Shown here: positions 17,043 through 26,106 of the stretch, in pieces
Position numbering within the stretch: the stretch's first letter is position 1
Layout of the letters: every line of letters starts with the position of its first letter
Origin: Bacillus licheniformis DSM 13 = ATCC 14580
GTDB lineage: Bacteria; Bacillota; Bacilli; Bacillales; Bacillaceae
Length of the DNA stretch: 64,000 nucleotides
Assembly: GCF_000011645.1 (NCBI RefSeq)
Contig: NC_006270.3
Coordinates: 3,618,501-3,682,500, forward strand
Direction: 5' to 3'
Notes under the pieces: model-generated
What the model saw: only the letters and a program-made list of their open reading frames with translations
The model's database searches: none
Told to the model about the DNA's origin: nothing
Position numbers and translations under genes: made by a program

Positions 17043-17870
17043 TTAAAGAAAGTCAACAAACCTGTCCCTGAATTTCATATGCAGGACAGATCCTACAGTC
17101 AAGAGCAATAATGTGAAAGCCCAGAAATACAACGTATATGTTATATCTTCGAAGAACCAGCTTCCGTCGAAAAAGCTGTTTCTAAATCCGTCGATAATAT
17201 AAAAAAGCGGATTCAGCTTAATCACGTTCAACAATGCCGGGTGCTTGTCCCCCAGCTGCGTAGAGATATCCCAAAAAATCGGCAGCAGGAAAAACAACAG
17301 CCTTGTCACCGATTGCAGCAGAAACTGATAATCCCTGACCAGTACACTGATCGTTGAATTAAACAAACTGAATGCGAACATAAAAACAATCATGCAAAAC
17401 AAATAGTAAATATATTCAAGCCATTGAAGATTTGGATAAATGCCAAACGCAAGCAGCACAATGACATAAATCGCCATCATCACAAAATAGCTGAACAGGT
17501 TAGCCGCAATCGCCACTGAAGGAAGAGAGCTGATTGGAAAATTCATTTTGGCCACCATGTTGATTCGCTTATATACACTGTTTGAACCATCAAGAATCGT
17601 CGGGCTGATAAAAAACCAGGGAATCAAACCGGCAAGCATCCATATGATGAAAGGCACTTCGCCGACCCCCGTAATCATCTCACTGCTCTTTCTGATTCCG
17701 ATCCCAAATACAAACCAATAAGCCAGCATCTGAATGAGCGGATTCAAAAACTGCCATAACACGCCCAAATAATTCATTTGATATTTTGATTTTGTTTCGT
17801 AAGCTGCCAAACGCAAGATTAAAGGAAACGATGTTACTTGTTCTTTCAGTATTTTCACTAATGCATTCAT
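17043..17870 (-). CDS. tagG: Teichoic acid ABC exporter permease TagG
   Basis: 275 residues with about six membrane spans, ABC-2 type polysaccharide permease. Early motifs are [20 protein letters not shown] and [15 protein letters not shown]. It pairs with TagH to move wall teichoic acid on undecaprenyl diphosphate to the outer face. Its length equals that of B. subtilis TagG as I recall it. The upstream gap of about 200 bases holds a terminator for the preceding gene and a TACAAT -10-like hexamer near 17937, so tagGH may form their own unit. Confidence 0.95.
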   Translation of the reverse strand: MNALVKILKEQVTSFPLILRLAAYETKSKYQMNYLGVLWQFLNPLIQMLAYWFVFGIGIRKSSEMITGVGEVPFIIWMLAGLIPWFFISPTILDGSNSVYKRINMVAKMNFPISSLPSVAIAANLFSYFVMMAIYVIVLLAFGIYPNLQWLEYIYYLFCMIVFMFAFSLFNSTISVLVRDYQFLLQSVTRLLFFLLPIFWDISTQLGDKHPALLNVIKLNPLFYIIDGFRNSFFDGSWFFEDITYTLYFWAFTLLLLTVGSVLHMKFRDRFVDFL

Positions 17871-18042
17871 TCTAATCTTCCTTAAGGGATTAAGATTTGG
17901 GCTACAAAAGAACCCTGATTAAAAGCACTGCTCTTTATTGTAACAGATGATCAGTTTTTTTTCACTTTTGGGGGCCCAATTTAGATCTCACAAAAGCTTC
18001 AAACTACGGAACCACTTTACCGATTCAGTGATACTAAAAAGC

Positions 18043-18070
18043 AAATGTTGAGGCATTTGCCTCAACATTT
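18043..18070 (-). terminator. Terminator of the fusion glycosyltransferase gene
   Basis: A perfect 13-base stem (AAATGTTGAGGCA and its complement) with a two-base loop lies immediately after the stop of the 18075-21692 gene. It is followed on the minus strand by GCTTTTTAG. Confidence 0.75.
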
Positions 18071-18074
18071 TCTG

Positions 18075-21000
18075 TTAGTTCAAAACTTTGTAGAAGGTAT
18101 CCATAGCTTTTTTATTATACTCATTATAATCAAAAGCTTGCATAACAGTATTAATCTCTGTTCTTACTGCTTTTAAACCATTTTCAAGACCGGCTATACT
18201 ATCATCTACTAAGGTTCCGTATCTGCCGTTTTCTAAAACTGTTCTATTGGCAATAATGTCAGTTGCCAATATTCTCATTCCTAAAGTCATGGCCTCTAAT
18301 AATACCATTGGTTGTCCTTCATAATGGGAAGACAGTACAAAACAGTCGCACATTTTCATGAAACCAAACGGATTTTCCAGTTGTCCCATCAGATAGACGT
18401 AATCTTGAAGTTCCAAACTGTCCACTATTTTTTGGAGATCTTTCCTTAAAGGACCATCCCCTAAAATATAAAGCCTGCTATCAGGATAACTCTGAATATG
18501 AGTATGGAAAGCTTTTATTAGATTATCTTGCCCTTTTTCAGGGGAGAGTCTGCCCATATTAACAAAGTTGTAGTTACATTCAGATGGATAAGGAACAAGA
18601 GTCTTACCTACTTTTATTCCAGGAGGCTCAATTACATTTAAAGATTTGCGTCCTATCCACCCCAACACTTTATTATTTAAGACTGCTTTGCAATAAGTGC
18701 CTTCTTGTGTAAGAGCTTCTTCAACAATTTCCACTTCTTGTTCATTGAATTTTTGATAGTCCTCTATAGGTGTACATCCAGGTAAATCAAAAGGTTTATT
18801 ATATATAAAGTCAGCATCGCTTAAGTTCACAATCGCATTGTATTTCACTTCTCTGCTTCTTGCAATGACAGGCTCTTCTATAATATTAAAAGCTCTAGAG
18901 TCCAACCATCCAATTGCTTTTCCATCTGCATAGAACCGGTAGTATTCCCCTTCTTTTGTCTTATGGCTTTTTTTGACAATGACAATGGTATCGTTAAATT
19001 CTTCAGCAGTTGATATTTCTTTACACCCGTTATTAGGATAGGCTTTGGTCCAGATTGTATAATTTTCGCCATTTGTAATAGTCGCGAATAAATTCATCTT
19101 TATTTCTTCTAATGTTCTGTTCTCCAGCCCCTGAATAATCTTTGAGTGTTTTTTATAATTTTTGCGCTTAATTTTGGCTTTTTCATTCTTTATCGCAGAT
19201 TGCTTTTCTGTATCCTCTGGATGTGACTGATACTCTTTTACAATTTTCAATGCTGAATTATCAATCCACCCTATTAATATATCATTAATATATATTCTGC
19301 TGTAGAAAGAATGTTGAGTTCTGACTTCTTTATCTACCTCAACGATAATCCCTTTATATTGTTTGCTGGAAGATACTTTTTGTACATCTAAAGTTTTATA
19401 AGGTTTATTCCAGATGTCGTTTCCATTAGGGTGTTGAATGACTGCCAGTTTATTGACTTTCCTCTCAAGTAAAATGCTGTCTGGCAATAACTCAAAAGCC
19501 TCTAGGTTCAGCCACCCAATAATACTGTCATCTATAGTAAATTTATAAAAAACTTTTCCATCATTCGTATGAGCTTCTCGTATTATGGTGACTTCTTTAT
19601 TTTCAAATTCCTTAGCCGGTGTTAATTTTTGATTCACTTTATCAAACAGTGAATTGATAATGAAGAAGCCTTCGACATTTACAATCTTTGCCCTTGCTTT
19701 AAAACTTTTATTGGCTATGATTTCTTCATGGTTCTGTTCAGCGATTGCTAATTTCTCAGTATCCTTTTCTTTTAAATGATCGATCCCGAGAATTTTTTCA
19801 GGATTAATAGAGTTCATTATATAGTCAAATTTGTCCTCATCAGCATATATAGCAAGATTCTTTTTATTTAACTCCATCGTTCCCTTTGAAACACTTACTA
19901 GCTTATCGAATTTATTGTAAATAGAGAATAATCCTCTCAGATTAATTTTGTGCGGACGACGCCCATTAACCAATCTTTCACTATCTGACAAGAGGTCATT
20001 GTGCATATAGCAAATCTTCTTTTTTGCATCTGCACAAACTAAATACTTGGCCCAGTATAAGCTGTACCCGCTGAAATCAATTACATAATCAAATTTAGAT
20101 TTTCCAAAAAGCCTTTTATGTTCTCTTAAATATGCATCCTCTGGGTACAACTTCTTTTCAAGTTTACCGTTAGCTCCCCTATTGTGCACCAGCTTATCTT
20201 TATATACATCAAACAACGTGTAAACTGGTAAACCAGGCTTAAATATGAACCTAACATTTTTATTCACTTTGTTGATATTGTTTAGAACCTCTCTTGAGTG
20301 GGGAGTTTTCATAAAACAGCTTACATCATATTTATCAAAGTCAATATTATTCATTAAATTAAGGAAAGAAGATGTAATGCCGTTATTTTTCATTCCTCCT
20401 GGATAGATCAAGATCTTTTCTTTCTTTTTATCCAGATCTCTAATTACATTCAATTGTCCCTTGTTTTTGAAGATTTTCTCAACTACTCTTTTCGTAACAT
20501 TTCCGTCGTCGTGATTCGTAAATTTCACTTTATTCTTTTCATAATTTGTTTGAAATTCTGATTTCACTTGATGAATATTGCCAATTGCTTCGACTAATTC
20601 CCTTACATTGTATAGGACAGGACCTGGAAGATCTTCATTGTTAATATATTTTCCTCGTTGTTTATTGTAGTCATCGGCATCCCACATATAAAACAAAATC
20701 GGCCGATCAGTGACAAGAAAATCAAAAAATATGCTGGAATAGTCAGTTATTAATATGTCGACAGTACTTAACAACTGGTTAGTATCAATAAAGTCAGGTA
20801 TCAGTTTCCCTTTTAACTCTGAAACTTTAGAAGCCTCACTATATAAAAACGGGTGAACTTTAATTAACACATTATAATCACTGCCGATTTTCTCCTCTAA
20901 ATAATTCATATCAGAAATAATTTGAAAAACGTCGTTTTTTACTTTTGATACACTATTCCCTTTCCATGTTGGAGCGTATAAGATCGTTTGCTTATCATTT

Positions 21001-21692
21001 GAGATCAGTAAACTTAAGTCTTTTAAATAACTTTTAAACTCTTCGGGGCTCGTGTTAAGGGTTAAATCAATCCTTGGATAGCCTTCTTCAATGATCTCAC
21101 CGCTGTACAGCCCTTCTAACTTATAGCTGTTCAAAAACATATTGGTAGTATGCTTATTTGGACTCAGCAGGTAATCTGCACTTATAAAGTTTCTAAGTAC
21201 GTTTTGTGAATGGGCTGGATTTCCTGGAATATCAAATCCCATGCTTTTCAGTGGCGTTCCATGCCATGTGTTTATATATACTTGTTCTTCTTTGCATATA
21301 AAAAATGACTGTAACGTAGAGTTATTGATTAGATACTTGGCAGTAGCCAAATATTGCAGGTATTTATCTGAATTTCTTTTAACAAACTCAACATTCGGCA
21401 TATCTTTATACTTGGAGATAACTGGCTCGAGCGCTTCAAAATCTGCAATAGTCCAAATATGCTTATAATGGTTGAATTCTGGATTTTTTATCAAATAGTC
21501 AAATATTGCAAAAGGACTGTCAGTGATACTCTTCCCATCACGGCTTTCGTATAAAATTGTGTTGTCCACAACATTCAATTTTTTATAAAATTTAGCGTAC
21601 TTATTGTTTCTTCTATGATTTCTTTTTTTGAGATAGTTCTCAATAGGGTCTTTAATAAATTTTATTTTTCTTTTCAAAACTTTTTTGTTCAT
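18075..21692 (-). CDS. TagF-like/GT4 fusion polymer transferase with four GW modules
   Basis: 1205 residues. Residues about 60-400 form a TagB/TagF-type CDP-polyol phosphotransferase (TWHGTPLKSMGFD near 147, LYAPTWKGNS, TDYSSIFFDF near 324). About 425-650 is the first lobe of a GT4 glycosyltransferase (KILIYPGGMKNNGITSS, then ICYMHND). About 655-1025 holds four roughly 80-residue units ending GWLNLEAF, GWIDNSAL, GWLDSRAF and GWIGRKSL, the pattern of GW (SH3-like) modules. About 1035-1190 is the second GT4 lobe (NMGRLSPEKGQDN, SSHYEGQPMVLLEAM). There is no signal peptide or clear membrane span. The gene is visibly AT-rich and has its own terminator and a likely -10 (TATAAT, 21734-21739). It lies between tagF and tagG. 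I infer synthesis or decoration of a wall polymer; substrates are unknown. The B. subtilis ggaB product is a partial analogue without the GW units. Confidence 0.85.
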   Translation of the reverse strand: MNKKVLKRKIKFIKDPIENYLKKRNHRRNNKYAKFYKKLNVVDNTILYESRDGKSITDSPFAIFDYLIKNPEFNHYKHIWTIADFEALEPVISKYKDMPNVEFVKRNSDKYLQYLATAKYLINNSTLQSFFICKEEQVYINTWHGTPLKSMGFDIPGNPAHSQNVLRNFISADYLLSPNKHTTNMFLNSYKLEGLYSGEIIEEGYPRIDLTLNTSPEEFKSYLKDLSLLISNDKQTILYAPTWKGNSVSKVKNDVFQIISDMNYLEEKIGSDYNVLIKVHPFLYSEASKVSELKGKLIPDFIDTNQLLSTVDILITDYSSIFFDFLVTDRPILFYMWDADDYNKQRGKYINNEDLPGPVLYNVRELVEAIGNIHQVKSEFQTNYEKNKVKFTNHDDGNVTKRVVEKIFKNKGQLNVIRDLDKKKEKILIYPGGMKNNGITSSFLNLMNNIDFDKYDVSCFMKTPHSREVLNNINKVNKNVRFIFKPGLPVYTLFDVYKDKLVHNRGANGKLEKKLYPEDAYLREHKRLFGKSKFDYVIDFSGYSLYWAKYLVCADAKKKICYMHNDLLSDSERLVNGRRPHKINLRGLFSIYNKFDKLVSVSKGTMELNKKNLAIYADEDKFDYIMNSINPEKILGIDHLKEKDTEKLAIAEQNHEEIIANKSFKARAKIVNVEGFFIINSLFDKVNQKLTPAKEFENKEVTIIREAHTNDGKVFYKFTIDDSIIGWLNLEAFELLPDSILLERKVNKLAVIQHPNGNDIWNKPYKTLDVQKVSSSKQYKGIIVEVDKEVRTQHSFYSRIYINDILIGWIDNSALKIVKEYQSHPEDTEKQSAIKNEKAKIKRKNYKKHSKIIQGLENRTLEEIKMNLFATITNGENYTIWTKAYPNNGCKEISTAEEFNDTIVIVKKSHKTKEGEYYRFYADGKAIGWLDSRAFNIIEEPVIARSREVKYNAIVNLSDADFIYNKPFDLPGCTPIEDYQKFNEQEVEIVEEALTQEGTYCKAVLNNKVLGWIGRKSLNVIEPPGIKVGKTLVPYPSECNYNFVNMGRLSPEKGQDNLIKAFHTHIQSYPDSRLYILGDGPLRKDLQKIVDSLELQDYVYLMGQLENPFGFMKMCDCFVLSSHYEGQPMVLLEAMTLGMRILATDIIANRTVLENGRYGTLVDDSIAGLENGLKAVRTEINTVMQAFDYNEYNKKAMDTFYKVLN

Positions 21693-22238
21693 TATTTTTC
21701 TTGTCTCCTTCAGGATTACATACGTATTCTTTTATTATAAGAAGTTTTATTTGTAATTTAGTCTAATTGTTCAATGTACTCGGCAATCATTATTTTGATT
21801 TCGGAACTTTTTCATTTTATAAAAAATGATATTCCGAGTGATTGTTAATGGCAAGAAAAAAAGAAGTAACATACATCACTTCTAAAAAAAATGTTACCAT
21901 TCCAAACTAATTACAATTGAAATTTTAACATTCTTGTAAAAATTATTAAACCTGTTTTTATTCTACAAGATCTGTTGATTTCACAACATCTCCAGATACT
22001 ATGTTAAATCTTTGACTGTTGATTATTTTTATGATAAAAATTATAATAGCATAAGTTTGCTTAAAAGTTAAGACCATTTAGGCGATTTAGAATACCACTT
22101 TTGTAACATTTCACTTGAACACTTTTTATTCTCATAGGGAATATTGGATATTCCAGCATAATCTATCATCGAAAACGCTTAAATTTTTCCTTCTGAAAAC
22201 TTCGCCTTCTTTCTTTATTGTTATCAGAAGATATTTTA
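21693..22238. other. AT-rich gap between tagF and the fusion gene
   Basis: Some 546 bases without a convincing gene. On the minus strand TTAACT (22066-22071), 17 bases, TGC-TATTAT (22043-22048) form a possible promoter. A hairpin AGAAGT/ACTTCT (21862-21883) followed by a T run about 180 bases on could end a short RNA. A 39-codon frame (21958-22077) overlaps that promoter but has no ribosome site. TATAAT at 21734-21739 is the likely -10 for the fusion gene. The base composition is markedly AT-rich, as in the neighbouring fusion gene. Confidence 0.4.
21855..22036 (-). ncRNA. Candidate short RNA between tagF and the fusion gene
   Basis: Bounded by a promoter-like pair (TTAACT-N17-TATTAT with a TG extension, 22043-22071) and an intrinsic-terminator-like hairpin at 21862-21883 with T7 downstream on the minus strand. 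There is no coding frame with a ribosome site inside. Prediction from motifs only. Confidence 0.25.
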
Positions 22239-22273
22239 CAAAAAAGCCATTACATAAAGCAATGGCTTTTTTG
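22239..22273 (-). terminator. Terminator of tagF
   Basis: CAAAAAAGCCATT and AATGGCTTTTTTG around an eight-base loop, four bases after the tagF stop; a T run is present on the minus strand. Confidence 0.85.
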
Positions 22274-22276
22274 TAT

Positions 22277-24412
22277 TTATTTAAATACCGTTTTTACAAC
22301 TTTTTCAGTTGAATTGCCCGTCTCCAGGTAACAAAACTTTTCATAAAAAGGCTCAAAAATGTCAGGCAGACGATAGTCAGATGTCTCTGTTTCCTTGATT
22401 TTCTCAATTACTTCCTCAGTCGTTTTGACCAACGGTCCTGGTGCTTCTTGTTCAAAGTCAAAATAAAAGCCGCGCAGCTTGTCACGATAGGTTTCAATGT
22501 CTGGAACGAAGAAAATCATCGGACGCTTCAAATTTGCGAAATCAAAGAATACTGAAGAGTAATCTGTAATTAACAAATCAGATACCATATAAAGTTCGCG
22601 AATATCTTCGTATGATGAGAAATCATATGCGAATCCTTTGTACGGCGATAGGTCAAAGTTTTCCGCGACTAAATAGTGCATTCTTAAAACGATGACATAA
22701 TTATCGCCGATCTCCTCTCGCAGCTTTTCCAAATTCAAATCAAGGTCGAATTTGTATTTTCCTTTTTTATAGAACTGATCGTCCCGCCATGTCGGTGCAT
22801 ATAAAATGACCTTTTTATCTTCGGGGATATTCATTTTTCTCTTTATGGCCTTCATCGTTTCCGGGCGGTTGTCCGTATACAGAAAGTCATTCCTCGGATA
22901 GCCGGACTCAATCATTGTTTTGTTAAATTGAAAAGCGCGGGCAAAGATTTCGGTTGAATAGCGATTCGGGGAGATTAAATAGTCCCACTTCGATGCTTCT
23001 TTAGTGAAATTTTGCTTGTACTTCTCAGTGTTGGTGCCCGGCATGTGCACTTCTTCCATATCGACGGCAAGCCTTTTCAGCGGAGTCCCGTGCCATGTCT
23101 GCACATATGTCGTGTGCTTTGGTTTTGGGATCCACAAAGGAAGCCGGCTGTTTACAACCCAATATTCGGCCCTTGCCATGGCGAACAGCCACTTCAGCGT
23201 GAATCGGTGAATATAAGGGACATTTTTTTCTTCAAAAATTTCTGTATAACTCGGATTTACACTCCATATTAAGTTGTATTCCGGATGATGTTCCTTCATA
23301 TATTCGTAAATTGCTCTCGGATTGCAGCTGTACTGCTTGCCGGCAAAGCTTTCAAAAATGACGGTTTTCTTTTTAACAGGGAGTTTGCCGGCCAGTCCAA
23401 AAGTAAAATAGTATGCTCTCTTCACCATGCCCGAAATCTTTTTCTTTGCTTTATTCTTGCCTTTGCGTATGACTGACATCAGCCTTTTTCCTTTTCCTTT
23501 GGCAAAATAAACCGCACGGGTTTTGATCGTATAGTCATTCATTCTTAGACGCATACCCCGTTTTCGCTTCTGCGGATAAATGTGAAAACGAGCCGGTCCT
23601 TTTTTTGTGTTAACAATTGAAAAACTTTCTATATCATCTATAAGCTTGAATGCCCTGCTTTTTATAGCGATTTCCTCCCCTGTTGCAGCATCTTCACCTA
23701 CGTATTCTATATAAAACTTAAAGAAAGCAGGCATCCTGTTCTCCTCATACAGCTTTTTCAGATCGATTTCCGCCTCAAATCCAACGGCATGATCAGAAGA
23801 ATCAGCTGACAAATCGACGCGCTGAACGCCTTTTAAAGGGAAATTGAAAACCCTTTCTTTATCGTTTTGGCTAATTTCCTTTAAAACCAGCTTTCTGCTT
23901 TTTATTATCGAACATTCTTCCGCATCGAGCAGAAAAGTATAGCCTCTGATCATTAGTTTTCCTTCGGAGCTTAACTTAATGCTGTCCGGTTCCGCTACTG
24001 CTTTTCTCCGTGAAACATCAAGAGCGAAGTGGCCTTTTCGGGTCGTATACGGCAAATAAATGAACTGTTTGACTCGATCCTGATGCCAATACAGCTCAAT
24101 CGGTTTTGAGGCTGTGTAAATCCTCTTTTTACATTGATTTTTTTCATTATTTTCATATAGCACATAAAAATCAATGACCGTTTCGTCTATTATCAGGTTA
24201 GAAAGGTTATTTAAAGATATCTCCGCTGCTTTTAACTGCCCTGAATCGCTTATTTTGTTACAAGTTACACGCATCTCTTTTTTCGAATTGCGGTTCACTG
24301 CCAAAATACCGACATGATTAAGAGAGATAGAACTTTCGAACACAAAATAGAGGCGAGCGTCGTTAATTTTTATTTCTCGCAGCTGAAATTCTATCGGAAT
24401 TGCACTATCCAT
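22277..24412 (-). CDS. tagF: Poly(glycerol phosphate) polymerase TagF
   Basis: 711 residues, CDP-glycerol:poly(glycerophosphate) glycerophosphotransferase, which extends the main wall teichoic acid chain at the inner membrane face. Residues about 1-320 form a divergent, mostly beta N-terminal part. About 340-710 is the catalytic Glyphos_transf domain: IFESFAGKQYSCNPRAIYEY, TWHGTPLKRLA near 445 with the catalytic histidine, GYPRNDFL, LYAPTWRDDQ, LRMHYLV and TDYSSVFFDF near 622. B. subtilis 168 TagF is, as I recall, somewhat longer (about 746). GAGGAG lies 12 bases before the ATG. In B. subtilis tagE separates tagD and tagF; here tagF directly follows tagD after a terminator. Confidence 0.92.
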   Translation of the reverse strand: MDSAIPIEFQLREIKINDARLYFVFESSISLNHVGILAVNRNSKKEMRVTCNKISDSGQLKAAEISLNNLSNLIIDETVIDFYVLYENNEKNQCKKRIYTASKPIELYWHQDRVKQFIYLPYTTRKGHFALDVSRRKAVAEPDSIKLSSEGKLMIRGYTFLLDAEECSIIKSRKLVLKEISQNDKERVFNFPLKGVQRVDLSADSSDHAVGFEAEIDLKKLYEENRMPAFFKFYIEYVGEDAATGEEIAIKSRAFKLIDDIESFSIVNTKKGPARFHIYPQKRKRGMRLRMNDYTIKTRAVYFAKGKGKRLMSVIRKGKNKAKKKISGMVKRAYYFTFGLAGKLPVKKKTVIFESFAGKQYSCNPRAIYEYMKEHHPEYNLIWSVNPSYTEIFEEKNVPYIHRFTLKWLFAMARAEYWVVNSRLPLWIPKPKHTTYVQTWHGTPLKRLAVDMEEVHMPGTNTEKYKQNFTKEASKWDYLISPNRYSTEIFARAFQFNKTMIESGYPRNDFLYTDNRPETMKAIKRKMNIPEDKKVILYAPTWRDDQFYKKGKYKFDLDLNLEKLREEIGDNYVIVLRMHYLVAENFDLSPYKGFAYDFSSYEDIRELYMVSDLLITDYSSVFFDFANLKRPMIFFVPDIETYRDKLRGFYFDFEQEAPGPLVKTTEEVIEKIKETETSDYRLPDIFEPFYEKFCYLETGNSTEKVVKTVFK

Positions 24413-24492
24413 AAAATCAGTCTACTCCTCTTTTTTTATTCAAAAGCAAAGCCGTTCATACTTATTATATTAAAATGATTCGTATACGAAAC

Positions 24493-24529
24493 AAAAAGCA
24501 CTTCTTATTTTTTTTAAGAAGTACTTTTT
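24493..24529 (-). terminator. Terminator of tagD
   Basis: AAAAAGTACTTCTT and AAGAAGTGCTTTTT (minus strand) around an A-rich loop. It lies between tagD and tagF, so tagF is either read through or has its own promoter; TATAAT occurs just downstream near 24465. Confidence 0.7.
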
Positions 24530-24553
24530 GAATTTTATTTAACTGAGCCGACA

Positions 24554-24949
24554 TTAAAGGTTCGCGATTTCCTCTTTGATCTTCGTCGTGGAAATCCCTT
24601 CGGTTCTCGGAAGGTAAACAACCTCGCAGTAATCCTTCAGGAAGTCGAATTTCCCTTCCCAGTCATCCCCCATGACAAATACATCGATGTCATGATCGAT
24701 CACATCTTGTACCTTTTGATCCCAGTTTTTTTCCGGGATGACTTCGTCTACGTAGCGGATCGTTTCAAGAATCAGCTTGCGGTGCTCATAGCTGTGATAT
24801 GCTTTTTTCTGCTTTTGAAGATTGAATTCGTCAGTCGAAATCGCTACGACGAGATAATCCCCCAATTGTTTTGCCCGTTCCAATAACTTGATATGTCCCC
24901 AATGTAATAAATCAAACGTTCCATATGTGATGACTTTCTTCATTGTCAT
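24554..24949 (-). CDS. tagD: Glycerol-3-phosphate cytidylyltransferase TagD
   Basis: 131 residues, cytosolic, makes CDP-glycerol from CTP and glycerol-3-phosphate for TagB and TagF. The nucleotidyltransferase motif GTFDLLHWGHIKLL (HxGH type) is at the N-terminus and RTEGISTTKIK (the RTxGISTT motif) at the C-terminus. ATG at 24949 has AAGGAGAG seven bases before it; the ATG six bases later would give the 129 residues of B. subtilis TagD and is also possible. Transcription starts from the divergent tagA/tagD control region. Confidence 0.97.
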   Translation of the reverse strand: MTMKKVITYGTFDLLHWGHIKLLERAKQLGDYLVVAISTDEFNLQKQKKAYHSYEHRKLILETIRYVDEVIPEKNWDQKVQDVIDHDIDVFVMGDDWEGKFDFLKDYCEVVYLPRTEGISTTKIKEEIANL

Positions 24950-25045
24950 GCGCTCTCCTTTCTAATCTTAAGGCGAAATGCTATATTGATATATCAAAAA
25001 CACTCGATAAGTTACATTCATTCCACAGGTCTTTACTGATCATTC

Positions 25046-25074
25046 ATTATAGCACATCGCCTATCAAACGTTAA
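25046..25074 (-). promoter_or_regulatory. SigA promoter of tagD
   Basis: On the minus strand TTAACG (25069-25074), 17 bases, TATAAT (25046-25051), with a TG extension before the -10 hexamer. It lies 96 bases before the tagD start. Confidence 0.7.
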
Positions 25075-25148
25075 GTATTCTTTAAGGTTAATGCAATTCC
25101 AAATTTTATCTAAAAAAATCGAACCTTTTCTGAATAAGACGTAAAAAA

Positions 25149-25176
25149 TCTTAATCTAATGTAAAGATATTGTTAA
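25149..25176. promoter_or_regulatory. PhoP / WalR box cluster between tagD and tagA
   Basis: Read on the minus strand: TTAACA (25171-25176), TTTACA (25160-25165) and TTAAGA (25149-25154), each 11 bases apart, an excellent PhoP repeat. On the plus strand TGTAAA-N5-TGTTAA (25160-25176) equally matches the WalR box TGTWAH-N5-TGTWAH. B. subtilis tagAB/tagDEF are known targets of both regulators. The cluster ends 21 bases upstream of the tagA -10 (TGC-TAAAAT, 25198-25203). A looser pair, TTAAGT-N5-TTAAGG, lies at 25071-25087. Confidence 0.7.
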
Positions 25177-25197
25177 GCTTTTATGAATGATCTATGC

Positions 25198-25203
25198 TAA
25201 AAT
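25198..25203 (+). promoter_or_regulatory. Extended -10 element of tagA promoter
   Basis: TG-C-TAAAAT on the plus strand, about 100 bases before tagA. No good -35 is seen at 17 bases; the PhoP/WalR boxes occupy the region just upstream. Confidence 0.5.
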
Positions 25204-25304
25204 ATACGTTAGACCTCCTGAATTTATGGGCTGGTCTCTTAAACTTCGACTTTCATACATTCGTATATACTTACACTTCTTAAACCGGAAGGAGGAAAAA
25301 AACT

Positions 25305-26087
25305 ATGCTGCAAACGGAAACGGTTCATCATCTTGCATATGTTAACGGGGATTTGCCCGGATTTTTGAATCATCTTGAAAAATCCTTTATCGACCGCAAT
25401 GAGGGGGCATTTATCGCAACGGTAAACCCTGAGATCGGGTATGCGGCTGCAAAAGACAAGGATTATTTTAAAACAGTTTCATCTGCTGACTTTATCCTGC
25501 CGGACGGAATCGGCATCGTCCTGACGTCAAGGCTGATCAACAGCAGATTAAAATCGAGGATCGCGGGGTACGATGTATTTATCAACCTTCTCAGCTTGGC
25601 TGACCGCAAAAAGAAAAGGGTCTTTTTATACGGGGCCAAGCAGGAGGTTATTCAAGCTGTTGCAGATCGGCTTTCAACCGAATATCCCGGAATTGAGCTG
25701 GCCGGATACTCACACGGCTATGTCAAAGACAAAGGCGAAGTTGCGAAGCAAATCGCGGCTGCCAAGCCGGACATGGTTTTTGTCGCTCTCGGATATCCTC
25801 ATCAGGAAAAGTTTATTTATGAACATAAGCATCTATTTCCTCAGGCGATTGCGATCGGCATCGGCGGGAGCTTCGACGTGTTCAGCGGAAAAGTGAAAAG
25901 GGCGCCGAAAATGTTCATCAAGCTGAATCTTGAATGGATGTACCGCCTGCTGACCAATCCGACAAGGTGGAAGCGCATGCTGAACATCCCGAAATATGTC
26001 TTCTCCGTTCTGAAAGAGGAAAGAGTTCAAAAACAGCGGCACTACTATCCGGAGCAGATCAAAGAGCAATCTAAAATCGATTTGTAG
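25305..26087 (+). CDS. tagA: N-acetylmannosaminyltransferase TagA
   Basis: 260 residues, WecG/TagA/CpsF family (GT26). It adds ManNAc from UDP-ManNAc to undecaprenyl-PP-GlcNAc, the second step of the teichoic acid linkage unit, at the inner membrane face. Visible motifs are ATVNPEIGYAA, ADFILPDGIGIV (catalytic aspartate region), LYGAKQEV, LGYPHQEKF and GIGGSFDVFSGKVKRAP. GGAAGGAGG precedes the ATG. It heads the tagAB unit; mnaA in the same window supplies its donor. Confidence 0.96.
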   Translation: MLQTETVHHLAYVNGDLPGFLNHLEKSFIDRNEGAFIATVNPEIGYAAAKDKDYFKTVSSADFILPDGIGIVLTSRLINSRLKSRIAGYDVFINLLSLADRKKKRVFLYGAKQEVIQAVADRLSTEYPGIELAGYSHGYVKDKGEVAKQIAAAKPDMVFVALGYPHQEKFIYEHKHLFPQAIAIGIGGSFDVFSGKVKRAPKMFIKLNLEWMYRLLTNPTRWKRMLNIPKYVFSVLKEERVQKQRHYYPEQIKEQSKIDL

Positions 26088-26106
26088 AAAAGAGTTTGGG
26101 TAACGA

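Noticed and set aside
21958..22077. 39-codon minus-strand frame (MVLTFKQTYAIII...)
   Set aside because: No ribosome site, preceded directly by a stop, and it overlaps a better promoter-like element; kept only as a note in the gap entry.
22115..22312. 65-codon plus-strand frame in the gap behind tagF
   Set aside because: It runs through the tagF terminator into the end of tagF, is made of AT-rich codons and has no ribosome site.
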